This document shows positions 19,850 to 32,357 of a DNA stretch of 64,000 nucleotides, one piece after another (positions within the stretch are counted from its first letter, which is position 1; every line of letters starts with the position of its first letter). Below the pieces are notes generated by a model. It was not told the DNA's origin, searched no databases, and worked only from the letters and a program-made list of their open reading frames with translations. Made by a program: the position numbers and the translations under genes. This stretch comes from Silene conica. Its lineage: Eukaryota > Streptophyta > Magnoliopsida > Caryophyllales > Caryophyllaceae. Location of the stretch: positions 86,017,510 through 86,081,509 of the forward strand of contig CM055312.2 in NCBI GenBank assembly GCA_029255685.2, read 5' to 3'.

Positions 19850-21486
19850 TGATGCGTGTCTATTTTATGATGTTTTACATCTATTTTTACACGCATTTGG
19901 TCGCTCATTTACGATGTTTTAGCCTTTATTTCCCAACTTTTGTCTACTTTCGTATTTTTATGCTATTTTGCAGAATTATGCGGAAAAAGGGCGATTTTAA
20001 ACCAAATCCGTCCTCAAGTGATTTTTATAGCTAAGGACACGAAAGAACAAGCCTAGCGCGCATTTCAAGGCCTGAAGATAGCATAAGCAAAGGTGCATAT
20101 AGCAAAGAATCGATCCACGACATTGCAGCCTGTTTCAAATGGCTATATCTCGAGTTCGAGAACTGATAATGGAGTGATTCCAGTTGGAGGTGAAAGCTTA
20201 TCCTCTTAGATTTCCAACGCCGCGAGAATCGCTTGATTACGATAAGTAACGAAGAAATGGAAGCTGTTTTAAGATCGACGCGCGCTGCAGTCCCGACAAT
20301 TGGGTCGACCGACCTACTAATTGGGTCGACCGACCACAGCATAGACCCAGAAGTTTCCGCGAAGCCCATTAAAGTGTTTAGGTCATTGGGAAACTCTTTA
20401 TTTCCGCCTATTTAAGCCAAATTTCGTGATTAGGGTTTATCATCGAGATTGCCATCAAGTTTTCTACCTAGTTTTCTATCATAGAGTTACATCTAGTTTT
20501 AGTTTTAATCTTTCCATAATCATCAAACACTTTTCTTTAGTTTTATATATTGTTCTTCATCAATCTTTCAACATTAATCAATAAAGCTTGTTCTTTTCCG
20601 CCTTAATCCTTATTTCCGGTAATTCCTCTCTTAATTTATGTTTTATTATTATTAGGTTATAATTATTGCATACGGTTAAGTTAGAATCCCAAGCCTTTAT
20701 TATTATTGCTTGTTTAGATTGATGTTCTTTACAATTTCCATGTTTATTCCTATTTTTATTATTGTTTCAATAGTTATGAGTAGCTAATTTCATATGTTAG
20801 GATGTAGGGAGTAAATATTCATAGGTAGTATAATTCCCGAATCAACATGTCGCAGGCAGGAGGTCGACCGACCACCATTATAGGTCGACCGACCGACTCG
20901 TGTTCGAATTCTGTTTCGCTTTTATTTGTAGACTATAATAACCTACAATGAGACCAAAAGGAGACTTGTAGGATGTTAGTATTGACCTACCCAAGATTGA
21001 GAGATTTGGGAAGGGCATTGGTTTAGATCTTAAGACGGATATGTTACTTAAGACTGAAAGGTTTGTGACCTAGAATTTAGGAATCACCCTTATTGTTGAC
21101 ACCCAATAATTGTGAGACCTAGGAACTAATAGCATAGGCCGTAAGGAGCTATTAGGTAGCATAGACCTAAAGGATATGTTACACCCCTTACGCGACTGAG
21201 ATACATGTTGACTTAGGATTTATATTATCTTAGCTATTTATTACCCAAACATCCTAGCATCTCTTTCATCATAGTTTATTCTCATCTTTATTTACTTGTT
21301 TTATTTTATATTTGTTTTAGATTTAGCAACAATCAATTAAAACCCCTCTCTATTGTTACTTAATAGATTAAAAATTAGCAAACATAATTAACCTTGTCTC
21401 TCTGTGGTTCGACCCTTACTATCACTATCTATAGTTTTAGTTTGGTTTATAAATTTTATCTTTGACACCCACAACGACGGGTATCA
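19850..21486 (+). repeat. 3' LTR of the Athila/Tat-like element (1637 bp)
   Basis: Near-identical to 14784-16419, with one extra T and about 18 substitutions by eye. It ends GGGTATCA directly before the right ATGAT duplication. Confidence 0.9.
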
Positions 21487-22354
21487 ATGATTATAAACGT
21501 GAATGTTTTAAATTGTCTATTATAATATACGAGTTTGCAGATTGTCTACATTGGTGGAAATATGCTGAGTTGTGTCAAAAATTTCAAAGATATGTAAGCA
21601 TTAGCTAATCTGATTCTGTTTTACTGCGTAACACGATCCTATCGGCCCTAATACTTTATTGTTGTTCGAGGTTATATGTTATATGATAATTGATATGAGT
21701 CTCTTTTGAGTACTGATTTGAGTCGAATATTAGTAGTTGTCCTTCTATTTTGATAGTTAAAATTTTCTATTGATGTGATAATTCTTTTGTTTGTGAGATG
21801 GAAAAACCTTTGTAATTGATTAGTCTGAGTTATGAGTTTGAAATCGATATTGAGATGAAGTATTGATTCGCAGTTTTATTCCGTCAGTTCACTCACCCTT
21901 GTCCTTGGTCCTTAGTTTCGATGATGAGAGTACGATACTTGGTTAGAGTAAGATTTTATGAGGTAGAGGAATGAGTGAGATGGAAATTTTGAGCTGGAAT
22001 GTTTTTTATGAGGTTACAGGGACGTAACCATGTTTTAAGGGTGATAGGATTGTAAAATCTTAATGATTCTATGATATGACTAGTTGTTGTGACATGGCTG
22101 ATTGGTATGTGGTGATTGTTTGAGTATACGTAATATTACTGTGTTTCGTGAAGTCCTTTGAGTTAGTTTTACGTTAAACTTTGGGGACAAAGTTTTCTTA
22201 ACGGGGGTAGAATGTGACATTTCGTGTTTTAAATTACCTTTATTAATTTTGACGTTATGTGGTGTCGCTTTGGTGTTCATTATGTGCTTAGTGACCAGTT
22301 GTTGATCATGGGATGGTGAACTTCGGGACGAAGTTCCTTTTAAGGAGGGAAGAC
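21487..22354 (+). other. Remnant of a gypsy-type 3' region with two polypurine-like tracts
   Basis: Continuation of the sequence interrupted at 14783. No ORF of note. Two stretches resemble plant gypsy 3' ends: TTTGGGGACAAAG with GGGGGTAGAATG near 22180-22213, and GGGACGAAGTTCC with AAGGAGGGAAGAC at 22325-22354 directly before the next LTR. Confidence 0.4.
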
Positions 22355-23619
22355 TGTAATACCTCGAAAATCTAGACTCAACAATTAAGATTATTTTGGT
22401 GTCGATAGTTGTTTTACGCTTTTAAGTAACCATGTTTAAGTCTTGTAACTATGTTGTTTCGAGGATTCGATCCCTATACCTTTTAGCATAATAGGTATAT
22501 TGATAAGAGGGTTGTTATGTCATTAGGAGGGATCGATCCCTGGACCTGTAGCAAGTCGACTTGGGCCTCGTAACTCGTGCACCTTCCAAGTCACGGCTGA
22601 CTTGAGATAACACAAACACAAAACCCGTTTATAACAGCCCTTCTGCCGTCACTTTGCACTCTTCTTCAAAACCTAAACCTAGTATTCCATATCTCATACA
22701 AACACACATACTACAGTCGTCATAGCAAGGAGTTCGTAGGAGGTCTTCACGGTGGCCATAGGGCAGGTTAAGGGTGGTCGAATCTGATCGGAAATAGGTA
22801 TGCTCAACACGTTTCTTCCCTTTTTCTTTGTGTCTGTCGAGTTTTGTGGATTTATTCAGCCTAGTATATGGGTTGTCGGGGTCTGTTTTTCATTTATATA
22901 TGATCTATGATGTTGAGAGTCGTGTCCTGGCCATAGTCACGACTTTGTCAACCACCTAGAGTCACTGGGTGCGGAGGTTTATATCGCCTGTCACGGCAGT
23001 GTTTCTGTGATTGTTAGCAGGTCTGTATTTTTCACGGCTGTTTCAAACGCCTTCGAGGTTGATCTTTTGTTGCGTGCGTAAGGGGAAAAGGGTAGTAGGT
23101 CTGTGAGTGGTCGAGGGAGTAGAGTGGTGGTCGTCATGGTGGTTACCAGTGGTTGTGGCGGTAGTAAAGGGAGCCTTCGTTTTTCCCCTGTTGGTTGTGG
23201 TTTCAGGTATGCTTTTTACAGAGGGTGTTTGGGGGTGGTATCACCGATGACTCGGGGGAGGTCAAAACGGTGGAACCACCGTGGGTCCAGCGTCTGGTGT
23301 CAGGGTGTTTTTCTGGGGTTAAGTCAGGTGGTGGCAGTGGTTGTATGGGCGTAGGGAGGCTCTCGAAAACAGCATGGTCAGGTGGCAGGGGTAATGAACC
23401 AGACCAGTTCTGACCCCTGGTTCTTCTCTCCGGCGGACGGCGAAGGGACTGCTGGTGGTTGCGAGGGAAGTGTGTGGTGCAGGGTTCGGGTTCTGGTGGT
23501 GACTGGTGGTAGTGGTGCCGTGTCGTGGTGGTAAAGGGGGTTGTTGTTGCGTGGGTTTGAGTGTAGTAAGGTCGGGCTGTTTTGGGCACTTCGCTTGTTT
23601 GTTTTGTTATTTTTTACCA

Positions 23620-23683
<64 letters not shown>

Positions 23684-23687
23684 TTAT
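23620..23687. repeat. (ATT)n microsatellite
   Basis: About 22 uninterrupted ATT/TTA units within the LTR. The tyrosine-run ORF over it is an artefact. Confidence 0.95.
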
Positions 23688-24179
23688 TATAGTGAATGTT
23701 AAGTAATAGTATTATGATATTAGGGTTATTTTTACTACTTTGTTATATGTTACGGTTTTGGGTTGTGCTAATTAAAGATGCGAGTCGGAAAATTATTTAA
23801 CTAGAGGGAGTCCTATTTTTTGGAAAGTTCTATATTTGGAAAGTTCTATATTTGGAAAGTTTCTATAATTAGAAGGTTTCTATTTTTGGAAACTTTCCAC
23901 TTATGGAAGGTTTCTATTTATAGTAGTGTGGTTGTTAAGGGGTTCGGGAAGGTTATTTATTCGTTACGTATATGTGTTTAGGTAGCGGGTTTCGCGTGGA
24001 ACACTTCTAGCAAGCCTTGGATTATTTGCGTCCCTGCTATTTCAGGTAAGGGAATATCGTATGCCTGTTGATGAGTTATTTGATTATTAATCGTTGTTAA
24101 CAATGTTCATCTTATTATATTGAATTAACGATATATTGCTTTATTTGATTGAATAATTCTGTGACACGATACGATGTGG

Positions 24180-24415
24180 AGAATAATGGGTCTTGTGATA
24201 TGGAGCGGAGTAAATTAGGTCTTGCGACTGGTGTGGAGTTTATTGGGTCTTGTGATTGGTGTGGAGTTTATTGGGTCTTGTGATTGGTGTGGAGTTTATT
24301 GGGTCTTGTGATCGGTGTGGAGGTGATGGGTCTTGTGATCGGTGCGGAATTTATTTGGCGTTGGATCGGTGCGGAGTTTATTTGGCGTTGGATCGGTGCG
24401 GAGTTAAGGGATGAT
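24180..24415. repeat. 28-bp tandem repeat GGGTCTTGTGATYGGTGTGG
   Basis: About eight units of roughly 26-28 bp, with two later units changed to TTGGCGTTGGATCGGTGCGG. Confidence 0.85.
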
Positions 24416-24728
24416 TGATCCCAATATTTATATAATAATGTTGATTGTTTATTTTCCTCTACTCAACCTCGTGGTTGACCCTGTGTATTCGTGATCACCT
24501 GTGATGAACCAATTTTATTGGTGAGCAGATTGTCAGGTGGCTGAGACTATGGGAAGCTGTGGGAGGAGAGAGCTTGGATCCGGACCGGACTAGAGTCTAG
24601 ATCATCATAGTCAGTTAGCATGAGTTGTACTTACTTTTCATAAGATAGTTTTACTACAGTTGTAAGAGCATGCTATGGAGTTTAAATTTTAATTAAAGTA
24701 CTGTTTATCTTTCCTTTGTATCTACTGC

Positions 24729-24742
24729 CTCGGGAAACCGAG
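24729..24742 (+). other. LTR 3'-terminal hairpin CTCGG-GAAA-CCGAG
   Basis: A perfect 5-bp stem with a GAAA tetraloop, 65 bp before the LTR end. Counterparts with compensated stems occur at 45813-45826 and 58962-58975. Confidence 0.6.
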
Positions 24743-24807
24743 ATGGTAACACCCTTATTTATCTGGGGAGACCTAGTACAGGCCCTTAAATAAATGGGGG
24801 TGTTACA

Positions 24808-25214
24808 ATTAACCTTTTAATCGGTTCTACACTAGAACTCTTGGTCCATAAAATTACTCTAATTCTATCTATTAGCCTGGAACACGTGTGGCCTACGGAC
24901 CTCTCCACTCTTCTGTTTAGCCCAACCCAAATTTCGATGTAATACCACTTATTACCCATTCACCCAACTTAACAAGTTTTGTACCCCGGTGAGCCGAGCC
25001 TACTCCCTTATGAAATTGGGATCCATGGTTTCTAATTTTTGGTACGACCAATGCTAAATTATTTATTAGCGTGAAGTCTTGTCAATTTATTATCTATCAC
25101 GTTTTAAGTGAACTAAAGCGGTAAACTCAATAATAAATTGACACGGTCGATTTACTCGATTAAAATAATATGCATGTTTTAGTTATGGAAATTTGACGAT
25201 ACATGCAAACATAT
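24808..25214. other. No gene seen
   Basis: A/T-rich DNA without a recognisable ORF or element boundary. Confidence 0.4.
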
Positions 25215-25453
25215 CACTACTACAGGCACCCTTAAGGACATCAGACTTTTATGGTCATGGACATCGGCTTAGCAACCGATGTACAATTCACTGATGTCCA
25301 TTATGGGTATCAAGGACATCAGTTTTGCAACCGATGTCCATATGTTAATGCACATTGGAGGTTTAATAAGTCTGATGTGCAAATTAATTACATCAGATTT
25401 TTCCAAAATCTGATGTCCATTAACCGATGTCCTTAAGGGTTCCTCTAGTAGTG
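25215..25453. mobile_element. CACTA-type MITE (239 bp) with TSD TAT
   Basis: Starts CACTACTACAGG and ends CCTCTAGTAGTG, with imperfect inverted ends that both include ACCCTTAAGGACATC-like sequence. The 3-bp duplication TAT lies at 25212-25214 and 25454-25456. The interior is filled with GGACATCRG and CGATGTCC repeats, as expected of CACTA subterminal repeats. Confidence 0.85.
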
Positions 25454-27650
25454 TATAAAGAAAATGCAAACCATAAAATAAAACCCTAGTACGACCTTCC
25501 TAATAATTTTAAATCTAATTAACTATCACAAATTCGGAAACCAACTCCATTGGTCCTTTGAATTTCAATGCACGCCTCCCAAGAAAACTTCGTCTTGTCG
25601 GAACACCTTTCTGAATGACACCGTCTCTTGGAATCACCAGGATTACAATAAAATAAATACAAACTATTCTATTGTAAATAAAATTTAAAAATTATTAAAT
25701 TACAAACCGATGATACGAGATCACATTAAAATTACAACTGAATCGATATTCCCTTACATTACGGCTAATACCGATAAAAAATAAGGTCATACTAAGAAAA
25801 TTACATAATTCAAAATTATGCAAAACAAAATAAAATATGACATTCATATTAAATAAAATCCAGCATTAAAATATGAATGCAAATGCCAATTTTTAAGCCA
25901 AATTGCCTAGGGAGCAAATATCGTATATTTGGTTGCGGTTTTTACGAATTTCCGTGATAATAACTCTTAAAATCACAATTAAATTACCTTATCATATTTA
26001 TGTCCAAGTTCATCATCCTAACACTCTTAGGCCTCAAAATTTAGGCCGTACCAAATTTTGACAACGATTCAACTTGATTTAGAATATTGTTCGTTAATTA
26101 CTCGTATTTACGGGAAAAATAAAAGAAAAACCAAATGAGCCATTAAAAATTCGAAAATTCAAAATTCAAATTTGGAATATTCTGGAAATTCCCCAAAAAT
26201 CCAGAACCTTAAAAATATTAGCCTTATAAAAATAATTAATTTATTTCATAAATAAATCGTATAATACACGTTTTTAAGTCGTAAATTCAAAAATTATTAT
26301 AAAAACATGCAATAAAATAATAAAATCTTGAGTATTCCAAAATCACTTTTAAAACCTGAAAAAGACCAAAACTTCAGGCCAATTCGCATTTTTATAATAT
26401 GACTTCTCAAATTCCAATTATTAACCTTTATCATATAAAATTAATAATTAAATAAAACAGAAACTTTTCAATCATGAAACTTTTGAATCTGATGTTCATA
26501 TCTCATATGACACGAGGTAAATTTCCATGCCATAAAATTAAATTAAACTATTTTTAACACAAATTGTCACTATTTTAAGGATTTTAAACTTTAAAATCAT
26601 AAATTATGCATTATAAGATAAGACGATCTCAAAATTTACATACATTCTGTAAATATAGCATGTGAAAATTTGTAAACATTTCATGGCCAAATTCTAACTA
26701 TAATTATTCATGTCGAAATTAGTCACTATTAATGTGATTTTTACCTTAAAAATTATTAATCATGCAAAATAAGATTAGAAAAGCTAAAAATTTACATATA
26801 TTTTGTAAATATTGCAAGTGACTTCTCATAAAAGTTCTGTGGTCAGATTCATAATATAACCTTGCTTACCTATTTAATCTCATATTATGATAATTTATCT
26901 TATAAATTCATAATCCATGCAAAATAACTTTATAAATTTCGAAATTGTATACACCATATAAAAAATATGGATGTGAGAACATATCCAAAAATTAAGGCCA
27001 GAAACTAAGTCTAACTATTTTTCCCTTTAAAATGACATTTTAATCTCCTAAAACTCATTTTATATACAAATAATTAATTTGGTGAACAATATAATCCATA
27101 CATTTTAATTTGTGACCTAAAAACATTTTAGGACCAGAAGTATAAACATGAAAATTAATTTTGTGATTTTATCTCATAAAACACTAATTATCAATTTTTG
27201 TTTGTAAATCTTATTTACCAGGAAAAATATACTGATTATGCATGCAACAACCTTATGCTTTCATATCACTTGAAGGAAAATCATATTTTTAGATTCAAAC
27301 TCATATCATATATGAGTATATAATAATTTAGTTTAGTCATTAACAAACATGATCTTATGCATGCAAGTATGAAAATCGAAACCTTACATTAAGATTTCGG
27401 TATATTAGGCACAAAATTTTGTCACTTACCAAAAACCGTTCTTGAGCAATAAATCGAAGGGATGAACAAAGACTCCAAGTGAAGGAACCCTCCTCTTGTT
27501 GCACCAATATAAGCCCAAAAATCATTACTAATATTAACTAGATATTAGTAATAATAAAACCTTATTATCTTACCAAATTTATAATATTACTACACTAGTA
27601 GTATTTAATTTCTATATGAGATATAATTGAGAGAGAAGGAAACAAAAAGA
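25454..27650. other. Long A/T-rich region, no gene seen
   Basis: Over 2 kb of A/T-rich DNA with only very short ORFs. It may be old retroelement sequence; no terminal motif was found. Confidence 0.4.
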
Positions 27651-28385
27651 GCGACCCTGCGACCGTGTGGTGAATCGGCTTGTTACAAATGGTATCAGAG
27701 CGACCCTGCGACCGTGTGGTGAGCATGTGGTCGGAAGTATCCGGGTCACACACCTAGAGGGGGAGGATTCTGGGCTTGGTTGAGGTCAAATTTGAGGCAC
27801 AACGAGGACGTTGTGTTCTTTAAGTGGGGGAGTTAGTAGCACCCCAAGAGCATGAGAGAAAAGGTGTCCCATATCGGTAGAATGTGAGGCTTGTGATATG
27901 TTTATAATAGCTTCCACCCACCACTTAGTAACAAGGCGTGCTTTGGGCTTAAGAGAGGACAAATATTTGGCTCAAAGGTACACATCCCATCTTATTTGGG
28001 TTGTGTTATGACCGTGGTGGGTCGGGTTGTTACAAATGGTATCAGAGCGACCCTGCGACCGTGTGGTGAGCCTGTGGTCGGGAGTACCCGAGTCACACAC
28101 CTAGTGGAGGAGGATTCTGGGCTTGGCTGCGGTCAAGTTTGTGGCACAACGAGGACGTTGTGTTCTTTAAGTGGGGGAATTTGTAACACCCCAAGAGTAT
28201 GAGAGGAAAGTTGTTCCACATCGGTAGAATGTGAGGCTTGTGATTTGTTTATAAAGGCTTTCATCCACCACTTAGTAACAAGGCCTTGTGCTTTTGGGCT
28301 TAAATGAGGACAAATATTTGGCCCAAAGGTACATAACCCATCATATTGGGGTTGTGTTATAACCGTAGTGGGTCGGGTTGTTACA
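27651..28385 (+). mobile_element. TRIM retrotransposon in tandem arrangement
   Basis: The pieces read: a short LTR end (to 27687), internal domain (27688-27834), LTR (27835-28034, 200 bp, start decayed), internal domain (28035-28181), LTR (28182-28385, TGTAACACC...GTTACA). Both internal domains begin with a TGGTATCAGAGC primer site and end in a GTGGGGGA purine tract. There is no coding capacity. LTR-internal-LTR-internal tandems arise by recombination between copies. Confidence 0.8.
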
Positions 28386-30860
28386 CGGGCCTTTTTTTAG
28401 TGCCTGTGTCCGCTATGGCGGACCTGCTATAATTGCCCGTACCCGTCCTATATACATTAGCGGGCCAACCAACGGGCTTGCGGGCTTTTATTGAAATTAA
28501 TTATTAAAAAATTAAACCAACAAAATTGTAGAAGAAACAAGATGATTACCAAATTTGCAAAATAAAACTAAAAACTTAAGAGTTAAGATAATGTTTATAA
28601 CTTTCAAAATAGTAACTAAACATCGTATTTGTTTTATATAAACATTCTAAAGTCTCAAAACACTTCAAAATATTAGTGGAGAAAGGCACGTCTTTATCCG
28701 TCATCCGGGTCTTGCTCTTCATCCTCGATGTCCAAACCAAATGCATAAAAGCTCAATATCTTCAACCCTCTCATCCAAGTACAACTCCAATCCTGATTTT
28801 TGATAGTCTGATTTTCGTTTTCAATTCATAAAAGCTATAAAACCCAACTCTTCTTGATCTGCAAGACTGTTACCGGTGGTAGTAGTCGTTGTGCATTGTG
28901 TAAATTAAATGAAGGGGAAATGTGATCAGATGGCTCTCTATATTCATTAAACAAGTCGAGCAATGTCTCCTTAATTTTCTCCACAGCTTCCTTGGCATAA
29001 GTTTCACCAAACAACAATTCATAACAATACTCCACTTTATCCAACTTATAACGAGGGTCTAACACAACAGCACATGAAAGCATCAAACTATAATCAGACC
29101 AATATTTTTCAAATTTCTTCTCCATCTCTTTTGCCATAGTAGACAAAAAATTCTTTCTTTATAAATCAGATTTGAGAAAACTAATTATAGTATCATTATA
29201 TGAAGCATTATCAACTGTGAACCCTAAGACCTTGTTATCGATTTTCCATTGCCCTAAACACAAAGCAATCTCATCAGATAGAGACCGTCCATCAAACGGT
29301 GGTGTCAAGGCTGCAAATTTAATTATTCTCTTCTGCAATTCCCAATTTTTAATCAATCTAATGAGCTTTAATGCACATATATTCATCATCATTATGCTCA
29401 CTTCTCCAATTGTCTGTAGTAAAACTAATTCTCCCGCAAGCATTCTGGAGTATTTCAAGTATAACACCTCTTTCGTCATTAAAATATTTCATAGCATCTC
29501 TCTTTAATATCTTTCTACTAACAAGCTTAAGTTGAGGACACATAGTGGATACCATATATTTGAAGCCAGGTTCCTCACAAGTAGAAAAAGGATGCGCACC
29601 AACCACAACATAAATACAAATAGCCCTACGAACCTCTTCCAAATTAACAGAGGGATTTTTTAAAGATATAAATGACTCCCCAATACCAGATATGCAATAG
29701 TTTCTAATGTCATGATTAACTCGTTTAGAACAGGAGTCGATATGCCTTTTAAGATGAGATGTGCCACGGTTTTTATTTGCAGTAAATGTAGCAAAACTAT
29801 AGTTGCAAGTAGCTTTTACCGTTTCGTCACTAAGAATATCGCTTGTCATGTATTCCCACACCTTTGATTTTAGCCTTCTCCCCTTAGCATTGACTGGACT
29901 TCCGCTAGCATTACACGGAATTTCATCATCGTCGTCTACCACAACGACATTAGGTATTGAATCACATGAGCCATTTATTTTGTTCTGCAAATAGAGTTAA
30001 ACTCATACAAATCAAAAACTAAACTTAACAATTCATGGTAGTCAATCTTTTGATGCGACTAACTTAGATTACTAAGTAGTAAGTATACTAACTTAGATTA
30101 CAATGCAAGCAGTGTCATTTTTTCAATTATATTACTTGACAAATGAAGAATTTGACGCGACTAACTTAGATTACTAACTTAGATTATTAGTCCGCTTTGT
30201 CAAGCTTTCGATATGAAAATTAGTAATGGTAAAATTTCAGATTAAAGTTTATATTTTGCCCAAAATTAAATATGAAAATAAAAGGAAAACCAAGTGTAAA
30301 TTACCTAATAGTTTCTTGATTAATCGGTAGTGTAAATAATCATCTAAGTAAGGATTTGATGGATAATTTGATATCAATTTATGAATAAACAGTAGTAGAA
30401 GAAGGGTTAAAATAGTGGAGGAACTTAGACATAAATCAGAATAAAAGATTGGAAATTGGAAAACTGAAATAATTAAGACGAGAAGTTTGATGATCAAAGA
30501 ATGAAGGATTTCAGTTTTCAACTTTCAAGGGTAGGTAACATTGCTTTTGTGATATTCAATAAACTATTAAACTTCTCAATGTGGTAAATTACTAGTTTAC
30601 TTACTGTTTTCAATAAATATTTTTTCAGTTTTAATTTTAAAATTTTTTTTTTTAGGTTAAATAAAAATAATAGTTTACAAATTTTATAGCGGGCCTAACG
30701 GGCTGTCCATGGGCAATTTTATTTTGTCTAAACTCGTCCATTAATTTTAGCGGGCCTAATTTTCTTGTCCGTACCCGCCTATTTTAAATTTTTTTGTGAC
30801 CAAGCCCACTAACGAAGCAGGCCGAACGGGTGGGCTCGCATTTGGCCAGCTCTAACTCTA
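28386..30860 (-). mobile_element. Decayed hAT transposon
   Basis: The right end reads GGCCAGCTCTA (about 30847-30857), i.e. an inverted TAGAGCTGGCC hAT terminus. Both ends carry CGGGCC/GGCCCGC-type subterminal repeats (28386-28480 and 30690-30850). The left terminus is missing, cut off exactly at the TRIM LTR end at 28385. The transposase is broken (28835-29990). Confidence 0.75.
28835..29990 (-). pseudogene. hAT family transposase (BED finger type), broken
   Basis: Reading on the minus strand from 29990: an acidic N-terminus, then a BED-type zinc finger (C at CNYS, later H at SHLKRH and C), then the start of the RNase H-like catalytic domain with FTTDNWRS. The frame then shifts near 29358-29479, and the later part continues in another frame to the segment at 28835-29146, containing LDPRYKLD as in the hAT-like RNase H fold domain. 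The C-terminal dimerisation domain is not seen. At least two frameshifts or stops separate the pieces, so no full protein can be made. Confidence 0.8.
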
Positions 30861-31684
30861 TTTTATGTATTTAGTTCTCTAATGTTAAACTCGCCTCAAC
30901 TACGTCCAATTTATTTTATTTCAACCGAAACGACCAAGGCATTAATAAGTAATAACTAACTAATTTATGTACTTTTCCTAAATGTCTAGTTTAAACTAGA
31001 GTCTTAGAGAATACTTGATTAACATATGAAATGAAAATCTGTGTCATAAATAGAGATTTAGATTGAAGGAAACGTAAACCTATGAATTTAGATCGAAAGT
31101 GATCCAAATTGTTTACATTTCAATAAATTGAAATCATTACTTGGTGCACCCGAAATGTATGTGAACTTATTTGTGTTTATTCAGAGAAGAATGAGCATCC
31201 TTAACAACCATGTTGCTGGGGCACTGTTAATGTAAGTCTTAACAGAAGGTCAAGGCAAAGATGGGGAAACAAGAAGGAGAAATATGAGCAGAAATGGCAG
31301 AGAGGTGGGGATGGAGAGTGTCATAAGGACGTATGGCAATTAATAGCACACTAAAATCCAAATCATTATATGGCAGTCCAACTATATAACCACAGACTTT
31401 ACGTCCTAGTAAAAGGGTAAAGCGAAGGATAATTTAACAGTTGTACTATTGCCACTTGTTTTTCATTCAAAAGCTGGAAGTCTTTGCTATCTTAATGTTC
31501 AAGGCCGTGTAATTTAACGCGTTCTGCCAAACTCAATATCTCACTCTTGTCCTTATCAATGAATTTTAGTAAATAAAATAAACGATTTTTTGAAATGGCG
31601 TTTAAAGATAAAATAATTATCGTTTTGGATTGGTTTTGAAAATAATTGTTAAAATGGTGTTTACGTAGCCTCAGTTTTTCCAAA
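30861..31684. other. No gene seen
   Basis: A/T-rich spacer between the hAT and the MULE; nothing recognisable on either strand. Confidence 0.4.
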
Positions 31685-31686
31685 CC

Positions 31687-32042
31687 TTAAACACGTCATT
31701 ACAAATGACATGTTTATAGTGAATATTGAAGCAGAAGTTTGAACAAATAAAAACAAGTAAACACGTCAATACGAATGACATGTATGAAGAGGTAAACCCG
31801 TCATTGTTAATGACGTGTTTCAACAACAACTTTTTTTAATTTTCATTCCAGTAGCAATTGCAAAGTAAAATAGAAGAAACCCGTCATTTGTAATGGCGTG
31901 TATTTAGCTTGAAACACGCCAATACGAATGACATGTTTATACTCTTTCATTTTGTTTCCAATGCAGTAGCCACTGGAGGGGTTTCTTACTACTAATAACG
32001 TGTTTATTGCAGGTAAAACGCCAATACGTATGGCGTGTTTAG
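31687..32042. repeat. Subterminal array of near-palindromic 25-bp repeats (MULE left end)
   Basis: Six or seven copies of AAACACGYCAWTACRAATGRC followed by RTGTTT, at about 31688, 31759, 31793, 31878, 31911 and 32016, with a partial one near 31995. Each is self-complementary (ACACGTCATT pairs with AATGACRTGT). A further copy is at 44791-44817. Confidence 0.85.
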
Positions 32043-32357
32043 GCAACATTTTTTTTATATAAGACCAACCTTCCTTCCATCCACATTCATACATGATTTC
32101 ATCCTCAAACAACACAAAGTTCATCCACGTACAAAGTTCTTTTCATCCACTTGCAACGTTAACTTACACCACATCCTTCTCAATTACATATTTCCAAACT
32201 TCGTTCTCAACAACACAAATTGGAAACAAAGCAAATCATTGTCTATTAGAGCTAAAATGTCAATTACATAGTTTAGCACAAGAGATTTAATTAAATACTA
32301 AGTTTAGCAACTAAAATGTCATTTACATTCACCGTCTAATCTATTACAATAAGTACT

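Larger units (their letters stand above)
14784..21486 (+). mobile_element. Complete non-autonomous Athila/Tat-like LTR retrotransposon
   Basis: A 6.7-kb element with LTRs at 14784-16419 and 19850-21486, TG...CA ends and a perfect 5-bp target duplication ATGAT (14779-14783 and 21487-21491). A PBS of the Asp-tRNA type follows the left LTR, and a purine tract with GGTTTGGGGGAT precedes the right LTR. The interior is only 3.4 kb: a gag-C-terminus/protease-junction-like ORF and non-coding DNA, with no RT, RNase H or integrase. By eye the LTRs differ at about 18-20 of 1637 positions, so the insertion is recent on an evolutionary scale. Confidence 0.9.
22355..24807 (+). repeat. Long LTR of a gypsy-type element (2453 bp)
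   Basis: Begins TGTAATACC after a purine tract and ends GGGGTGTTACA. No primer-binding site follows and no 5-bp duplication flanks it, so it is probably a 3' LTR of a truncated element. It contains palindromes GGGATCGATCCC (22531-22542) and CAAGTCGACTTG (22552-22563) upstream of a TATA-like TTTATAAC (about 22629), a TAT/TTA microsatellite, a GGAAAGTTCTATATTT repeat (23819-23910), a 28-bp tandem repeat (24180-24415) and a terminal hairpin (24729-24742). Confidence 0.7.

Noticed and set aside
23103..23706. Several ORFs on both strands in the long LTR
   Set aside because: G/T-rich biased composition and an ATT microsatellite; no motif, and they lie inside an LTR.
22355..24807. Solo LTR with duplication
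   Set aside because: The five flanking bases differ (AAGAC before, ATTAA after) and a purine tract with retroelement 3' sequence precedes it, so a truncated element is more likely.
28835..29507. Plus-strand ORFs in the hAT region (for example 29172-29507)
   Set aside because: Antisense shadows of the minus-strand transposase.
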